From: Chromatiales bacterium
Lineage (GTDB): Bacteria > Pseudomonadota > Gammaproteobacteria > Steroidobacterales > Woeseiaceae
Reading direction: 5' to 3'
Assembly (NCBI GenBank): GCA_004282875.1
Contig: SHLT01000001.1
Location: 1 to 64,000, forward strand
Length of the DNA: 64,000 bases
Shown one piece after another: positions 19,082-28,388 of the stretch (positions are counted from its first letter, which is position 1; the number at the start of each line of letters is the position of its first letter). The position numbers were made by a program, and so were the translations under genes. The notes beneath the pieces are model-generated. The model was not told where the DNA came from. It searched no databases and was given only the letters and a program-made list of their open reading frames with translations.

Positions 19082-22000
19082 ATGCGTGTCCAGCGTTTTT
19101 TGTCGTGCGTCAAGAAATCCTTCCTTCTTTCCATCCTGTTTGCCGTTGCACCGGCCAGTTTCGCGCAGGACCTTGTTATCACCGGGGTGGTCGATGGACC
19201 GCTCACGGGTGGTGTGCCCAAGGCTATAGAAGTCTGCGTGCTGAACGATATTTCCGACCTCAGTGTTTACGGTCTCGGTTCGGCAAACAATGGCGGTGGC
19301 ACCGACGGTGAGGAGTTTACGTTTCCCGCGGCGTCAGCAACAGCCGGCAGCTATCTTTATGTAGCGTCCGAGTCCGATGGGTTCGAGACGTTCTTCGGGT
19401 TTGTGCCGAACTACACGAGCGGCGCAGCATCGATTAACGGCGACGATGCCATCGAGTTATTCATGTCGGGTGCAGTCGTCGATGTGTTCGGCGACATCAA
19501 TGTCGACGGCACCGGCGAAGCCTGGGATCACCTCGACGGCTGGGCTTACCGCAACGACGGTACGGGGCCGGATGGCAGTACGTTTGTCATCGCCAACTGG
19601 AGCTTCAGCGGCACCAACGCGCTGGACGGCGAAGCGACCAATGACACAGCCGCGACGCCGTTTCCGATCGGCTCATACGCATCCTGCACGGCCACCGAAC
19701 CACCCGAGCCGGCAGCGGACATCCTGCTTTCGGAAATCGTGGTAACCCCTACCGGTGGCGAGTTCATCGAAATCTACAATCCGACGACAGCGGCTATCGA
19801 TCTGTCCGATGTCTACCTGACCGACGCAACGTTTGCAGGCGGCGGCACCTACTACTACAACATCGTGACCGGCACCAACGCCGGTGGCGGTGCCTTCTCT
19901 GACTTCCACGCGCGCTTCCCGGATGGTGCATCGATCGCCGCCGGTGAATTCCAGACAATTGCCATTGCCGGCTCCGACGACTTCGTCGCCGAGTACGGTA
20001 TCGACCCGACGTACGAGCTCTATGAAGATGGTGCGGCAGCCGACGCGATCGACGACATGCGCGAGGCGCTTACGGGCTCGATCAACAACCAGGGCGGCCT
20101 GACCAACGGCGGCGAAATCGTCGTCATGTACGCCTGGGATGGCGAGTCGGACCTCGTGCAGGACATCGACTATGCCGTCTGGGGTGACCAGGAAGAGGCG
20201 GTCGACAAGAGCGGTGTGGGCATCGATGGACCGGACGCGGATGCCGACCTTTCGTTCTATGTCAGTGACACGCTGATCGCCTCGCAGGACGTTATTGCCG
20301 ATGGCGCGCATGCGTCGGGCCAGTCGTTCCAGCGAACGGACTTCGCCGAAGGCAACGAGACACAGACCGGCGGCAATGGCGTGACCGGTGACGACGAAAC
20401 CTCGGAAGACCTGTCGGTCACCTGGGAACAGGCAGACACGACGCCGGGTGCCGGACCAGCGGCACCGCCCGCGACAGACTGGGTGATCAACGAAATTCAT
20501 GCCGATCCGGATGGCACGATCGACGGCGACGCGAACGGTGACGGCACGCGCAACAGCACCGAAGACGAGTTTGTCGAAATCGTCAACAACTCAGGTTCGT
20601 CCGCGGATATCTCGGGCTGGACCTTGTCCGACGGCTTCACCGTGCGTCATACCTTCCCCGCCGGCAGCGTCGTGGACGACGGCTGCTCCATCGTTATTTT
20701 CGGTGGCGGGTCGCCGACGGGTGGGTTCGGCCTGAGCGCCGTACAGACCGCCAGCAGCGGCGCGCTCGGCCTGAACAACGGTGGCGACACCGTGACGCTC
20801 AACAACGGCACGGCTGACGTTACGTCCGCGGGTTACGGTAGCGACGGCGGCGACAACCAGTCGCTGACGCGCGACCCCGATGGCGATGGCACGTCTGCGC
20901 TGGTTAAACACACGCTGGCAACGACGTCGGATGGCAGCCTGTACTCGCCAGGCACCAAGGCGGACGGCAGCCAGTTCGAAGGCTGTCCTGCAGGCTGGGT
21001 CATCAACGAGGTCCACGCCGATCCGGACGGCTCGATCGATGGAGATGCCAACGGCGACGGCACCCGCAACTCGTCGCAGGACGAATTTGTGGAGATTGTG
21101 AATCGCAGCGGTAACGACATCGACGTCTCCGGCTGGACACTGGCGGACGGCTTCACCGTACGTCACATCTTCCCGACCGGGTCGGTGATCTATGACGGTT
21201 GCTCCGCAGTCGTCTTTGGCGGCGGCGTGCCGACCGGCGCGTTTGGCAACAGTCTCGTACAAACAGCCAGCACCGGCAGTATCGGCATGAACAACGGCGG
21301 TGACACCGTCACGCTGAACGATGGTGTGAGCGATATTGTCTCGGTCGACTACGGCAGCGAGGGCGGCGCCAACCAGTCGATTACGCTCGACCCGGATGTC
21401 AGCGGGTCGCTGCCATTCGTGCAGCACAGCGTTGCGACAGGTTCCGGTGGTGCACTGTTCTCGCCGGGCACCAAGGTCGACGGCACGCAGTTCGACGGAT
21501 GCCCGGTATCGGCCACGGTCACCGACATCCAGGGCGCGGGTGAATTCAGTCCGCTCGAAGGCGAGCGCGTCATCGTTAGCGGTGTCGTGACGGCTGTGTC
21601 CACCGACGGCTTCTTTATCCAGGTGCCCGACGACGGTGATCCGAACACGTCGAATGGTATCTTCGTCTTTACCGGTGGCGCACCAGACGTTGCTGTCGGT
21701 GACGCAGTTGAAGTAACCGGTGAAGTTGCCGAATTCTTCGGCTTCACCGAGATTACGGGCTCACCAATAGTGAACGTAACCGGAACGGGTACGGTACCCG
21801 CGCCGATCATCTTCGACGGCAACGTACCATCCCCCGATCCGGACGCGCCGAGCTGCGACATCGAGTTCGAGTGCTACGAAGGCATGCTGGTCGAAATTCC
21901 GGCCGGTATCGTCGGGGGATCGAACCAGTCGTTCGGTACCGATCCGCTGGCCGAGGTCTACATTACGGCTGGCCCGAACCGGCCGTTCCGTGAGCCGGGC

Positions 22001-23479
22001 ATCGAAACGCCAGGGCTTACGGCCTTCCCCGATATTCCTGTCTGGGACGGTAACCCTGAGGTGTTCGAGCTCGACCCGGACAAGCTGGGATTGCCGAATC
22101 TCTACATTCCGGCCGGCTCGACGTTCTCGGCAACGGGTGTCATCGGTTTCGAGTTTGGCGGCTACGAATTCTGGCCGACCGAACTCACCGTCAACGAGGC
22201 GCCATTACCGGTTGCGACACGCGCCAGGGCTGCCGACGAGGGCACGATCGGATCGCTCAACCTGTTCAGGTTGTTTGACGACATCGATGATGCGCCCGAT
22301 GGGGACCGCGACGACACGGTTGTATCCGCCGAAGAGTACTCGTTGCGGCTTGCCAAGATCGGCGCCTACATCGTCGACGTGATGGGATCGCCCGACATCC
22401 TGGCCATCCAGGAAGTTGAAAGCCTCAAGGTGATGGAGGATCTCGCCGCGACGGTCGGCACCCTGGATACCGGAGTGAGCTACTCGGCGCATCTCGTCGA
22501 GGGCAACGACATCGGTACGATCGATGTCGGTTTCCTGGTACGTGACTACGTGCAGGTGAACGCGGTGACGCAACTCGGCAAGGATGAATTGCTGACGTTC
22601 GACGGGTCGCTCCTGAACGATCGACCGCCTCTTCTGCTTGAAGCGACGATAAACGACCTGTTCCCGGTTTCGGTGATGGTGTTGCACATGCGTTCGCTCG
22701 GCGGTATCGAGGGAGAGAGGACCCAGCAGAAGCGTTACGAGCAGGCAATCTCCGTTGCACAGAAGGTACAGGACATCCAAACGGCTGATCCGGACGTTAA
22801 CCTCGTCGTGATTGGCGATTTCAATGCGTTCGAGTTTACGGATGGTTACGTTGACCTGGCCGGCATCCTGAAAGGTGACTTCGACCCTGCCCAGAGCGTT
22901 GTTTGTTCGACGGTTGTCTGTGAGGACCTCGTATCACCGAACCTGACCGACGAGATCCTGAACATTCATCCGGCTGAGCGGTACTCGTTCATCTTCCGCG
23001 GCAATGCCCAGGTGCTCGATCATGCGATGACGAGCCAGGCGCTTGCGCCGCTGGTCACCGGGCTCGAGTTTGGCCGTGGCAACGCGGATGCAGCCCGGAT
23101 CCTCGTCGAAGACGACGGCACCGACGCCGACCTGGCGGTGCGATCTTCGGATCACGATGGTCTCGTGCTGTACTTCTTCCGCGATGAAGACGGCGATGGC
23201 GTTGGCGACGATGTGGATGTATGCCCGGCGACGGTGTTGCCTGAGCGAGGCGGATCACACGGTCTCGGCGTCAACCGCTTTGCCGACATCGACGGCGACG
23301 GCATCTTCGAGACGAAGCCGCCGAAAGGCAAGGGTCCGAAGCGCTCTTACGACATCTTCGACACGGCAGGCTGTTCCTGCGAGCAGATCGTCGAGGAAGC
23401 TGGTCTCGGCAACGGCCACATCCGCTTCGGCTGCAGCATTGGCGTAATGGACACCTGGGTCGAACAGGTCAGCCAGTAG
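19082..23479 (+). CDS. Secreted lamin-tail-domain / ExeM-like endonuclease-exonuclease-phosphatase family nuclease
   Basis: 1465 aa; signal peptide; LTD domains (WVINEIHADPDG...DEFVEIVN); ILAIQEVES, VVIGDFNAFEFTDGY, SSDHDGLVLYF; Ca-binding-like DEDGDGVGDDVDVCP. Confidence 0.85.
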   Translation: MRVQRFLSCVKKSFLLSILFAVAPASFAQDLVITGVVDGPLTGGVPKAIEVCVLNDISDLSVYGLGSANNGGGTDGEEFTFPAASATAGSYLYVASESDGFETFFGFVPNYTSGAASINGDDAIELFMSGAVVDVFGDINVDGTGEAWDHLDGWAYRNDGTGPDGSTFVIANWSFSGTNALDGEATNDTAATPFPIGSYASCTATEPPEPAADILLSEIVVTPTGGEFIEIYNPTTAAIDLSDVYLTDATFAGGGTYYYNIVTGTNAGGGAFSDFHARFPDGASIAAGEFQTIAIAGSDDFVAEYGIDPTYELYEDGAAADAIDDMREALTGSINNQGGLTNGGEIVVMYAWDGESDLVQDIDYAVWGDQEEAVDKSGVGIDGPDADADLSFYVSDTLIASQDVIADGAHASGQSFQRTDFAEGNETQTGGNGVTGDDETSEDLSVTWEQADTTPGAGPAAPPATDWVINEIHADPDGTIDGDANGDGTRNSTEDEFVEIVNNSGSSADISGWTLSDGFTVRHTFPAGSVVDDGCSIVIFGGGSPTGGFGLSAVQTASSGALGLNNGGDTVTLNNGTADVTSAGYGSDGGDNQSLTRDPDGDGTSALVKHTLATTSDGSLYSPGTKADGSQFEGCPAGWVINEVHADPDGSIDGDANGDGTRNSSQDEFVEIVNRSGNDIDVSGWTLADGFTVRHIFPTGSVIYDGCSAVVFGGGVPTGAFGNSLVQTASTGSIGMNNGGDTVTLNDGVSDIVSVDYGSEGGANQSITLDPDVSGSLPFVQHSVATGSGGALFSPGTKVDGTQFDGCPVSATVTDIQGAGEFSPLEGERVIVSGVVTAVSTDGFFIQVPDDGDPNTSNGIFVFTGGAPDVAVGDAVEVTGEVAEFFGFTEITGSPIVNVTGTGTVPAPIIFDGNVPSPDPDAPSCDIEFECYEGMLVEIPAGIVGGSNQSFGTDPLAEVYITAGPNRPFREPGIETPGLTAFPDIPVWDGNPEVFELDPDKLGLPNLYIPAGSTFSATGVIGFEFGGYEFWPTELTVNEAPLPVATRARAADEGTIGSLNLFRLFDDIDDAPDGDRDDTVVSAEEYSLRLAKIGAYIVDVMGSPDILAIQEVESLKVMEDLAATVGTLDTGVSYSAHLVEGNDIGTIDVGFLVRDYVQVNAVTQLGKDELLTFDGSLLNDRPPLLLEATINDLFPVSVMVLHMRSLGGIEGERTQQKRYEQAISVAQKVQDIQTADPDVNLVVIGDFNAFEFTDGYVDLAGILKGDFDPAQSVVCSTVVCEDLVSPNLTDEILNIHPAERYSFIFRGNAQVLDHAMTSQALAPLVTGLEFGRGNADAARILVEDDGTDADLAVRSSDHDGLVLYFFRDEDGDGVGDDVDVCPATVLPERGGSHGLGVNRFADIDGDGIFETKPPKGKGPKRSYDIFDTAGCSCEQIVEEAGLGNGHIRFGCSIGVMDTWVEQVSQ
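20480..21506 (+). repeat. Tandem pair of about 172-aa lamin-tail-type domains inside the nuclease
   Basis: WVINEIHADPDGTIDGDANGDGTRN...FEGCP followed by WVINEVHADPDGSIDGDANGDGTRN...FDGCP. Confidence 0.8.
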
Positions 23480-23491
23480 GCTGACCCGGAT

Positions 23492-23538
23492 GGAAACACG
23501 GCTGCCTGCCTAGCGGCAGGCGGCCGGCAGGTGTTTCC
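23492..23538. terminator. Putative bidirectional stem-loop terminator
   Basis: GGAAACAC...GTGTTTCC outer arms around GCCTGCC-tagc-GGCAGGC inner stem, between convergent genes. Confidence 0.6.
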
Positions 23539-24400
23539 GGGCGATCGTCGAGCTGTAGCACGACCATTGCAGGCGATCGGATTCGGTAGTGTCCGGTTCC
23601 ATTACCAGGTCTTGGTCCTGCAAGATTGCGTGGGCTTCGTTCCCGTAGGTCACGACGATCACGCCGTGCTGCACGGCCACGCTATTCGTATACGCTCCGC
23701 TGATCTGGTCGGCAGGACTGAGGCCGGCCATCGTGTTGTCGGCCGGCAATTCGCCGCGATCCAGATAGAATTCGGACACCGCGGCTTTCGCCCCGCCTGA
23801 CAGGTTGACGCCTTCGTAAACCTGTGCACGAATGGTGTAGTCCTGGTAGGCCGGTATTGCGATCGCGGCAAGAATCCCGAGTACGAAAACCAGCACAAAC
23901 GGAATGACAATGAGCACGACATTGCTGGTGCCGCCTATTCTTGATAGCTCGGCGGCCTGCTGCTCTGCCGACGATGTGATGGATGCGACCTTGTCCGCTT
24001 TTGCCTGCGCATGCCGGTAATAGAGCCGATTAGCAAACATCGGCAGGAGAATAAAGGCAATCAGGAGGTACGGGCCATAGTAAACGATGGCACCGGCCTC
24101 CGGACTGATGCTCATCGTGGCGACGACGCTCAGCACACTTAGCGCCACCGGCAGGACTATCCAGTAAAGAAACGCGTTGAGCCACATCTTTCGGTACAAC
24201 AGCCAGAACGATGCGACAAAGAACGCAGGCCAGTGCCATGAAATCGAGCCTCCGCCGCTCTTGATCTGCTCGAACTTGTTCGCGTAGTAGTCAGCATTCT
24301 TGGGTCCGACATACGATGCCAGCAGATCGCCCTGCGGATTGAAGGTCGTGTCGCTGCTCGGTGCACGATAAATTGAATCCGAGCCTGGTTGCTCACTCAT
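23510..24400 (-). CDS. DUF2628-like membrane protein fused to a C-terminal type IV pilin-like domain
   Basis: N-term YYANKFEQIKSGGGSISWHWPAFFVASFWLLYRKMW; C-term GILAAIAIPAYQDYTIRAQVYEGVNLSGGAKAAVSEFYLDRGELPADN...SCYSSTIARKHLPAACR. Confidence 0.75.
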   Translation of the reverse strand: MSEQPGSDSIYRAPSSDTTFNPQGDLLASYVGPKNADYYANKFEQIKSGGGSISWHWPAFFVASFWLLYRKMWLNAFLYWIVLPVALSVLSVVATMSISPEAGAIVYYGPYLLIAFILLPMFANRLYYRHAQAKADKVASITSSAEQQAAELSRIGGTSNVVLIVIPFVLVFVLGILAAIAIPAYQDYTIRAQVYEGVNLSGGAKAAVSEFYLDRGELPADNTMAGLSPADQISGAYTNSVAVQHGVIVVTYGNEAHAILQDQDLVMEPDTTESDRLQWSCYSSTIARKHLPAACR

Positions 24401-24439
24401 GGCATACTCCTGCTGACAATTGGCGGAATGGTAGCAAAT

Positions 24440-24943
24440 ATGACCAACGAGAATCCCTATGCGACCCCCGAAGCGGAAATTACGGCGCCCGACGACGGCA
24501 GCGAAGAGCTGGCATCGCTCGGTGCGAGATTCGGTGGCGCCATGATCGATGGACTGATCGCCATCGCGACCATCTGGCCTGCAATGTATTTGCTCGGCCT
24601 GTTCGACCGCGCCATGGAAGGACAGCAGTCCATCGAGGATATCGTGGGTGGTGCGGTATTGGGTTTCGCCCTGTTCCTGCTGATCAACGGCTACCTGCTC
24701 GCGAATCGCGGACAGACCGTCGGCAAGATGCTCGTGAAGACCCGGATCGTAGCGGTTGAGGACAAGAAGATCCTGCCGCTCTGGAAGCTTCTCCTGCTGC
24801 GGTACTTGCCGGTCTCAGCGGTCGCGTACATCCCGATCATCGGACCGATTCTCAACCTGATCAATATCCTGATTATCTTCCGTAACGACCGTCGCTGTGG
24901 CCACGACCACATAGCGGGAACGGTGGTTATCAAAGCCGTCTAG
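24440..24943 (+). CDS. RDD family membrane protein
   Basis: LGARFGGAMIDGLIAI, NRGQTVGKMLVKTRIV. Confidence 0.85.
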   Translation: MTNENPYATPEAEITAPDDGSEELASLGARFGGAMIDGLIAIATIWPAMYLLGLFDRAMEGQQSIEDIVGGAVLGFALFLLINGYLLANRGQTVGKMLVKTRIVAVEDKKILPLWKLLLLRYLPVSAVAYIPIIGPILNLINILIIFRNDRRCGHDHIAGTVVIKAV

Positions 24944-24949
24944 GCGACG

Positions 24950-26257
24950 TTACAGAATGCCGGCGCGCTTGATTGCGAGATAGCGATTGGTAATCGCGGC
25001 CGGGAGTTCATCGCTCAGGCAATCCTCGACATACACGCCCTTTGCCCGGAGCAGCTTGTGCGACTCCTGGCGGGAATCAAGGTAGCGGTTGGTCGACGCA
25101 AATAACAAGGCGTCGTCAAAGCCATGAATGTCATGGTCGATGGAATCGTCAAGTGCGCGCTCGCGCAGACTGGCGAGGATGACCAGGTGGCGGCGCTGCA
25201 GCAGGTCGGTGGCAATGCGCAGATCCTCGGAATCCTCTTCGCGAACGTTGGTCAGGATGACCACCAGCGAGCGTCTGCGTTGCCTGACCGCAAGATCGGT
25301 TGCCGCGGCGATGTAGTCGATTTCCACGGGCTCTGGCTGCACGTCGTAAACGTGATTCAGGAGTCCGTTGATGGTGTCGGCGCCTTTCCGCGGCGCGAAC
25401 CAGGTGCGCTCGGCACCCGTCGTCATGAGACCTGCAGCGTCTCCCTGCCGCAAGGCAACGAAACTGAGCAGCAGCATCGCGTTGAGCGTGTGATCGAAGT
25501 GACTGAGCGCGCCGTCCTTTGCCAGCATGCGTCTGCCCGTGTCGAGCACGAAAATGACCTGCTGGTCGCGTTCGTCCTGGTATTCGCGCGAGATCAGGCG
25601 ACTCATGCGCGCGGTCGCCTTCCAGTCGATGGCCCGCATGCTGTCGCCTTCGCGATAGTCGCGAAGCTGGTGAAACTCGATACCTTCACCGCGCCGCCGG
25701 CTAAGTCGCACGCCGCTGAGCTGCAGGCGGTTGTCGACTTCGTAGGCGAGCAGCTTGGAAATTGCCGAATAGTTGGGGTACACGCGCGTTTGGGAAACGA
25801 TGTCGACAAACCGCCGGCGCCACCAGAGTCGCAGTGGCGAAGCGATGCGCAGGTCGCATCCCGCAAAATTGACGGAACCGCGTTCCAACGGTTGCACGTC
25901 ATAGCGCATATCGACAAAGCGACCCGCAGGAACCCGGATCGTTTGCGGCAGCCCGCGCGTCTCGAAAGTCTGGGGATGATGATCGAAGACCTCGAGGAGC
26001 ATCGAGCCACTGCGCCGCGCGTTGCGGATCGTCAGCTCGATGTCGGTCCGGGTCATCAGCGACATGGACCCGGGCGCCCTGCGCTCGACGGCCGGCGCCT
26101 TTATCAGCCAGCAGAGAACGGCGTCCGTCGCCGCTACGAGCAGGACGATGACGCCGGCATACAGCCAGGCGGTGGCGCCAGCCGGGAAGAACGCAACAAC
26201 TACGCCCGCTGCCGCCAGCAGGCCGGCGATGACGATGATTGGCCGTCTTGGTATCAC
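24950..26257 (-). CDS. DUF58 domain-containing protein
   Basis: GEGIEFHQLRDYREGDSMRAIDWKATARMSRLISREYQDERDQQVIFVLDTGRRM. Confidence 0.9.
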   Translation of the reverse strand: MIPRRPIIVIAGLLAAAGVVVAFFPAGATAWLYAGVIVLLVAATDAVLCWLIKAPAVERRAPGSMSLMTRTDIELTIRNARRSGSMLLEVFDHHPQTFETRGLPQTIRVPAGRFVDMRYDVQPLERGSVNFAGCDLRIASPLRLWWRRRFVDIVSQTRVYPNYSAISKLLAYEVDNRLQLSGVRLSRRRGEGIEFHQLRDYREGDSMRAIDWKATARMSRLISREYQDERDQQVIFVLDTGRRMLAKDGALSHFDHTLNAMLLLSFVALRQGDAAGLMTTGAERTWFAPRKGADTINGLLNHVYDVQPEPVEIDYIAAATDLAVRQRRRSLVVILTNVREEDSEDLRIATDLLQRRHLVILASLRERALDDSIDHDIHGFDDALLFASTNRYLDSRQESHKLLRAKGVYVEDCLSDELPAAITNRYLAIKRAGIL

Positions 26258-27228
26258 GTCCTCGGTGCGTCCACGCTTTCCAGGATGTCCTTGAGAATGT
26301 CGTCCGGGCGATAGGCCTCGATTTCGAGTTCCGGGGCCAGGGCGATGCGGTGTCGCAATGCAGGTACGGCGACCTTGCGAATGTCGTCGGGCGTCACGAA
26401 ATCACGTCCTTCCAGCACCGCACTGGCGCGCGCCGCCCGCACAATCGAAATGGACCCGCGTGGTCCTGCGCCCATGCGGATACCGGATGCCTGCCGCGTC
26501 TGCCGCACGATACGAACCGCGTAATCGAGGACGACTTCGTCAAGACGGGTGCCGGCCACGAGTTTCTGCGCGGCAATGACATCGGCGCAGGACATGACCG
26601 TTTTGATGTCCTCCACGTACAGCGCATCGCCGACGCGTTCCGACGTTACGGTCGTTACGATCTTCTTTTCCGCATCGTGGTCCGGGTAGTCGATCAGCAC
26701 CTTGAACAGGAAGCGGTCGAGCTGCGCTTCCGGAAGCGGATACGTACCCTCGTGTTCGACCGGGTTCTGCGTCGCGACGGCCATGAACGGCGGCGCAAGC
26801 TGCGACGACTTGCCTTCGATCGTGACCTGGTTTTCCTGCATGACCTCGAGCAGCGCCGCCTGGGTTTTGGCGGGGGCGCGATTGATCTCGTCGGCCAGCA
26901 GCAGGTTGGTGAATACCGGCCCGCGGCGAATGCGGAAGGTCTCTGTTTTCGGGTCGTAGACGGCGTGCCCGCTGACGTCGCTGGGCATCAGGTCAGGCGT
27001 GAACTGGATACGCGAAAACTCGCCGCCGATCGCCTTCGACATCGACTTGACCAGGAGCGTCTTGCCCAGCCCAGGCACGCCTTCGAGCAGGACGTGGCCG
27101 GCTGTCAGCAGGGCAACGACAATATCGTCGACGACGCTGGTCTGCCCGATAAATGCCCGCTCGATTTCCGAGCGCAGTGCCTGGACCTGGTGGTGGAGTT
27201 TTCCGCTGTCAGTCTGCTGGTCCGTCAT
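26254..27228 (-). CDS. MoxR family AAA+ ATPase
   Basis: GHVLLEGVPGLGKT, LLADEINRAPAKTQAALLEVMQE. Confidence 0.93.
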   Translation of the reverse strand: MTDQQTDSGKLHHQVQALRSEIERAFIGQTSVVDDIVVALLTAGHVLLEGVPGLGKTLLVKSMSKAIGGEFSRIQFTPDLMPSDVSGHAVYDPKTETFRIRRGPVFTNLLLADEINRAPAKTQAALLEVMQENQVTIEGKSSQLAPPFMAVATQNPVEHEGTYPLPEAQLDRFLFKVLIDYPDHDAEKKIVTTVTSERVGDALYVEDIKTVMSCADVIAAQKLVAGTRLDEVVLDYAVRIVRQTRQASGIRMGAGPRGSISIVRAARASAVLEGRDFVTPDDIRKVAVPALRHRIALAPELEIEAYRPDDILKDILESVDAPRT

Positions 27229-28388
27229 AGGTTTTTCCTTATTCGTTGCAATGTCTTCATCAGGCGGGTGAATTCTCGGTGGCTGGTGTGATCCTGGTTG
27301 TGCAGTGCGTCAAACACGCCTTCAACATCAAGCCCCGTCATCTTGGCGATCTGGCGGGCCTGCGCGTCCGTGGCCAGGCGGCTGATGCCGGGATGCCGAA
27401 ACTCCGCCTCGTGCATGATGGCGGCCGTCGAGCTCGCGACCAGCTCCGCCGCGTTGTGATGGCGCCAGGCGAAATGCCCGGCAGCCCTGACGTGCTCGAG
27501 TATCGATCGCCGCGCCATCGATTCGGGTCCTTCCGCGGGTCCGAACGTCGGTGCCCTGGACCAGAGCCAGAGCATCAGGCACGCCATAAGTCCGATAACG
27601 ACCAAGGGTGCGGTGGTCCAGATGACCTCCCAAAGAGACGGGAACGCCGAGTTGTATATAAACCAGGTCTTGCCTGGTGCGACGTAGCCCGCGACGACGT
27701 CAAGTAGCAGGCGTGCGTGGTCCGAGTCGTCGATTTCGCCATTCGAAAAATACCAGGGACTCGCGACCACGGTGACGAAGCCGTCTTCCCAGCTGCGACG
27801 CGCCAGAACGTTGCCTTTCTCGTCGGACAGCGTTGCGGACAGCGCGTCCTCGTCACTGGCATCGATTCGGAAATACGTCGAGCTCAGGGCGAGGAAGTAG
27901 TCGTAATCGTCGTCCTCAATCTCGTCGTCTTCGCCCTCGGTGTCCGCTGCATCCTCCACGTCGATGCTGACTTCCTTGAGAGAAAAACCGAAGTACGCCA
28001 GCAAGCTGTCGGCGAACTCCGATTCACGCCGTGGAGGTAACAGCACCAGATGACCGCCGCTCGACACCCACGACAGGACCAAGCTGAGGTTCTCACCGAC
28101 CGCAAGGGGTTCGGCAACATGCACGACGAGCGTGTCCTCGTAGGGAGGCAGCCACTCGTTCGGCGTGAGGTCGGAACGGGAGTCCGCCTCGAGCCCCAGT
28201 TCGACGAGCAGTTTTTCTGCGGCAAAGAATTCGTTGAAGCGCGCTTCGCCCGAGTAACCCACATACTGGTCGCGGGTCACTTTGTCATGACTGCTGAAAA
28301 ACCATGCCGAAAACAGCACGCTGGCCAGGATCAACAGGAGGACGATGGTCGACTGTCTCATCGCACCTGTCCGAAGTGTTGCGGCCAT
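27225..28388 (-). CDS. DUF4350 domain-containing protein
   Basis: Overlaps the MoxR gene; FNEFFAAEKLLVELGLEADSRSDL; TM segments. Confidence 0.8.
   Translation of the reverse strand: MAATLRTGAMRQSTIVLLLILASVLFSAWFFSSHDKVTRDQYVGYSGEARFNEFFAAEKLLVELGLEADSRSDLTPNEWLPPYEDTLVVHVAEPLAVGENLSLVLSWVSSGGHLVLLPPRRESEFADSLLAYFGFSLKEVSIDVEDAADTEGEDDEIEDDDYDYFLALSSTYFRIDASDEDALSATLSDEKGNVLARRSWEDGFVTVVASPWYFSNGEIDDSDHARLLLDVVAGYVAPGKTWFIYNSAFPSLWEVIWTTAPLVVIGLMACLMLWLWSRAPTFGPAEGPESMARRSILEHVRAAGHFAWRHHNAAELVASSTAAIMHEAEFRHPGISRLATDAQARQIAKMTGLDVEGVFDALHNQDHTSHREFTRLMKTLQRIRKNL

Noticed and set aside
25124-27291. Long plus-strand ORFs (396 aa and 350 aa) opposite DUF58 and MoxR
   Set aside because: Opposite strand encodes clear DUF58 and MoxR proteins with motifs; these are antisense shadows.
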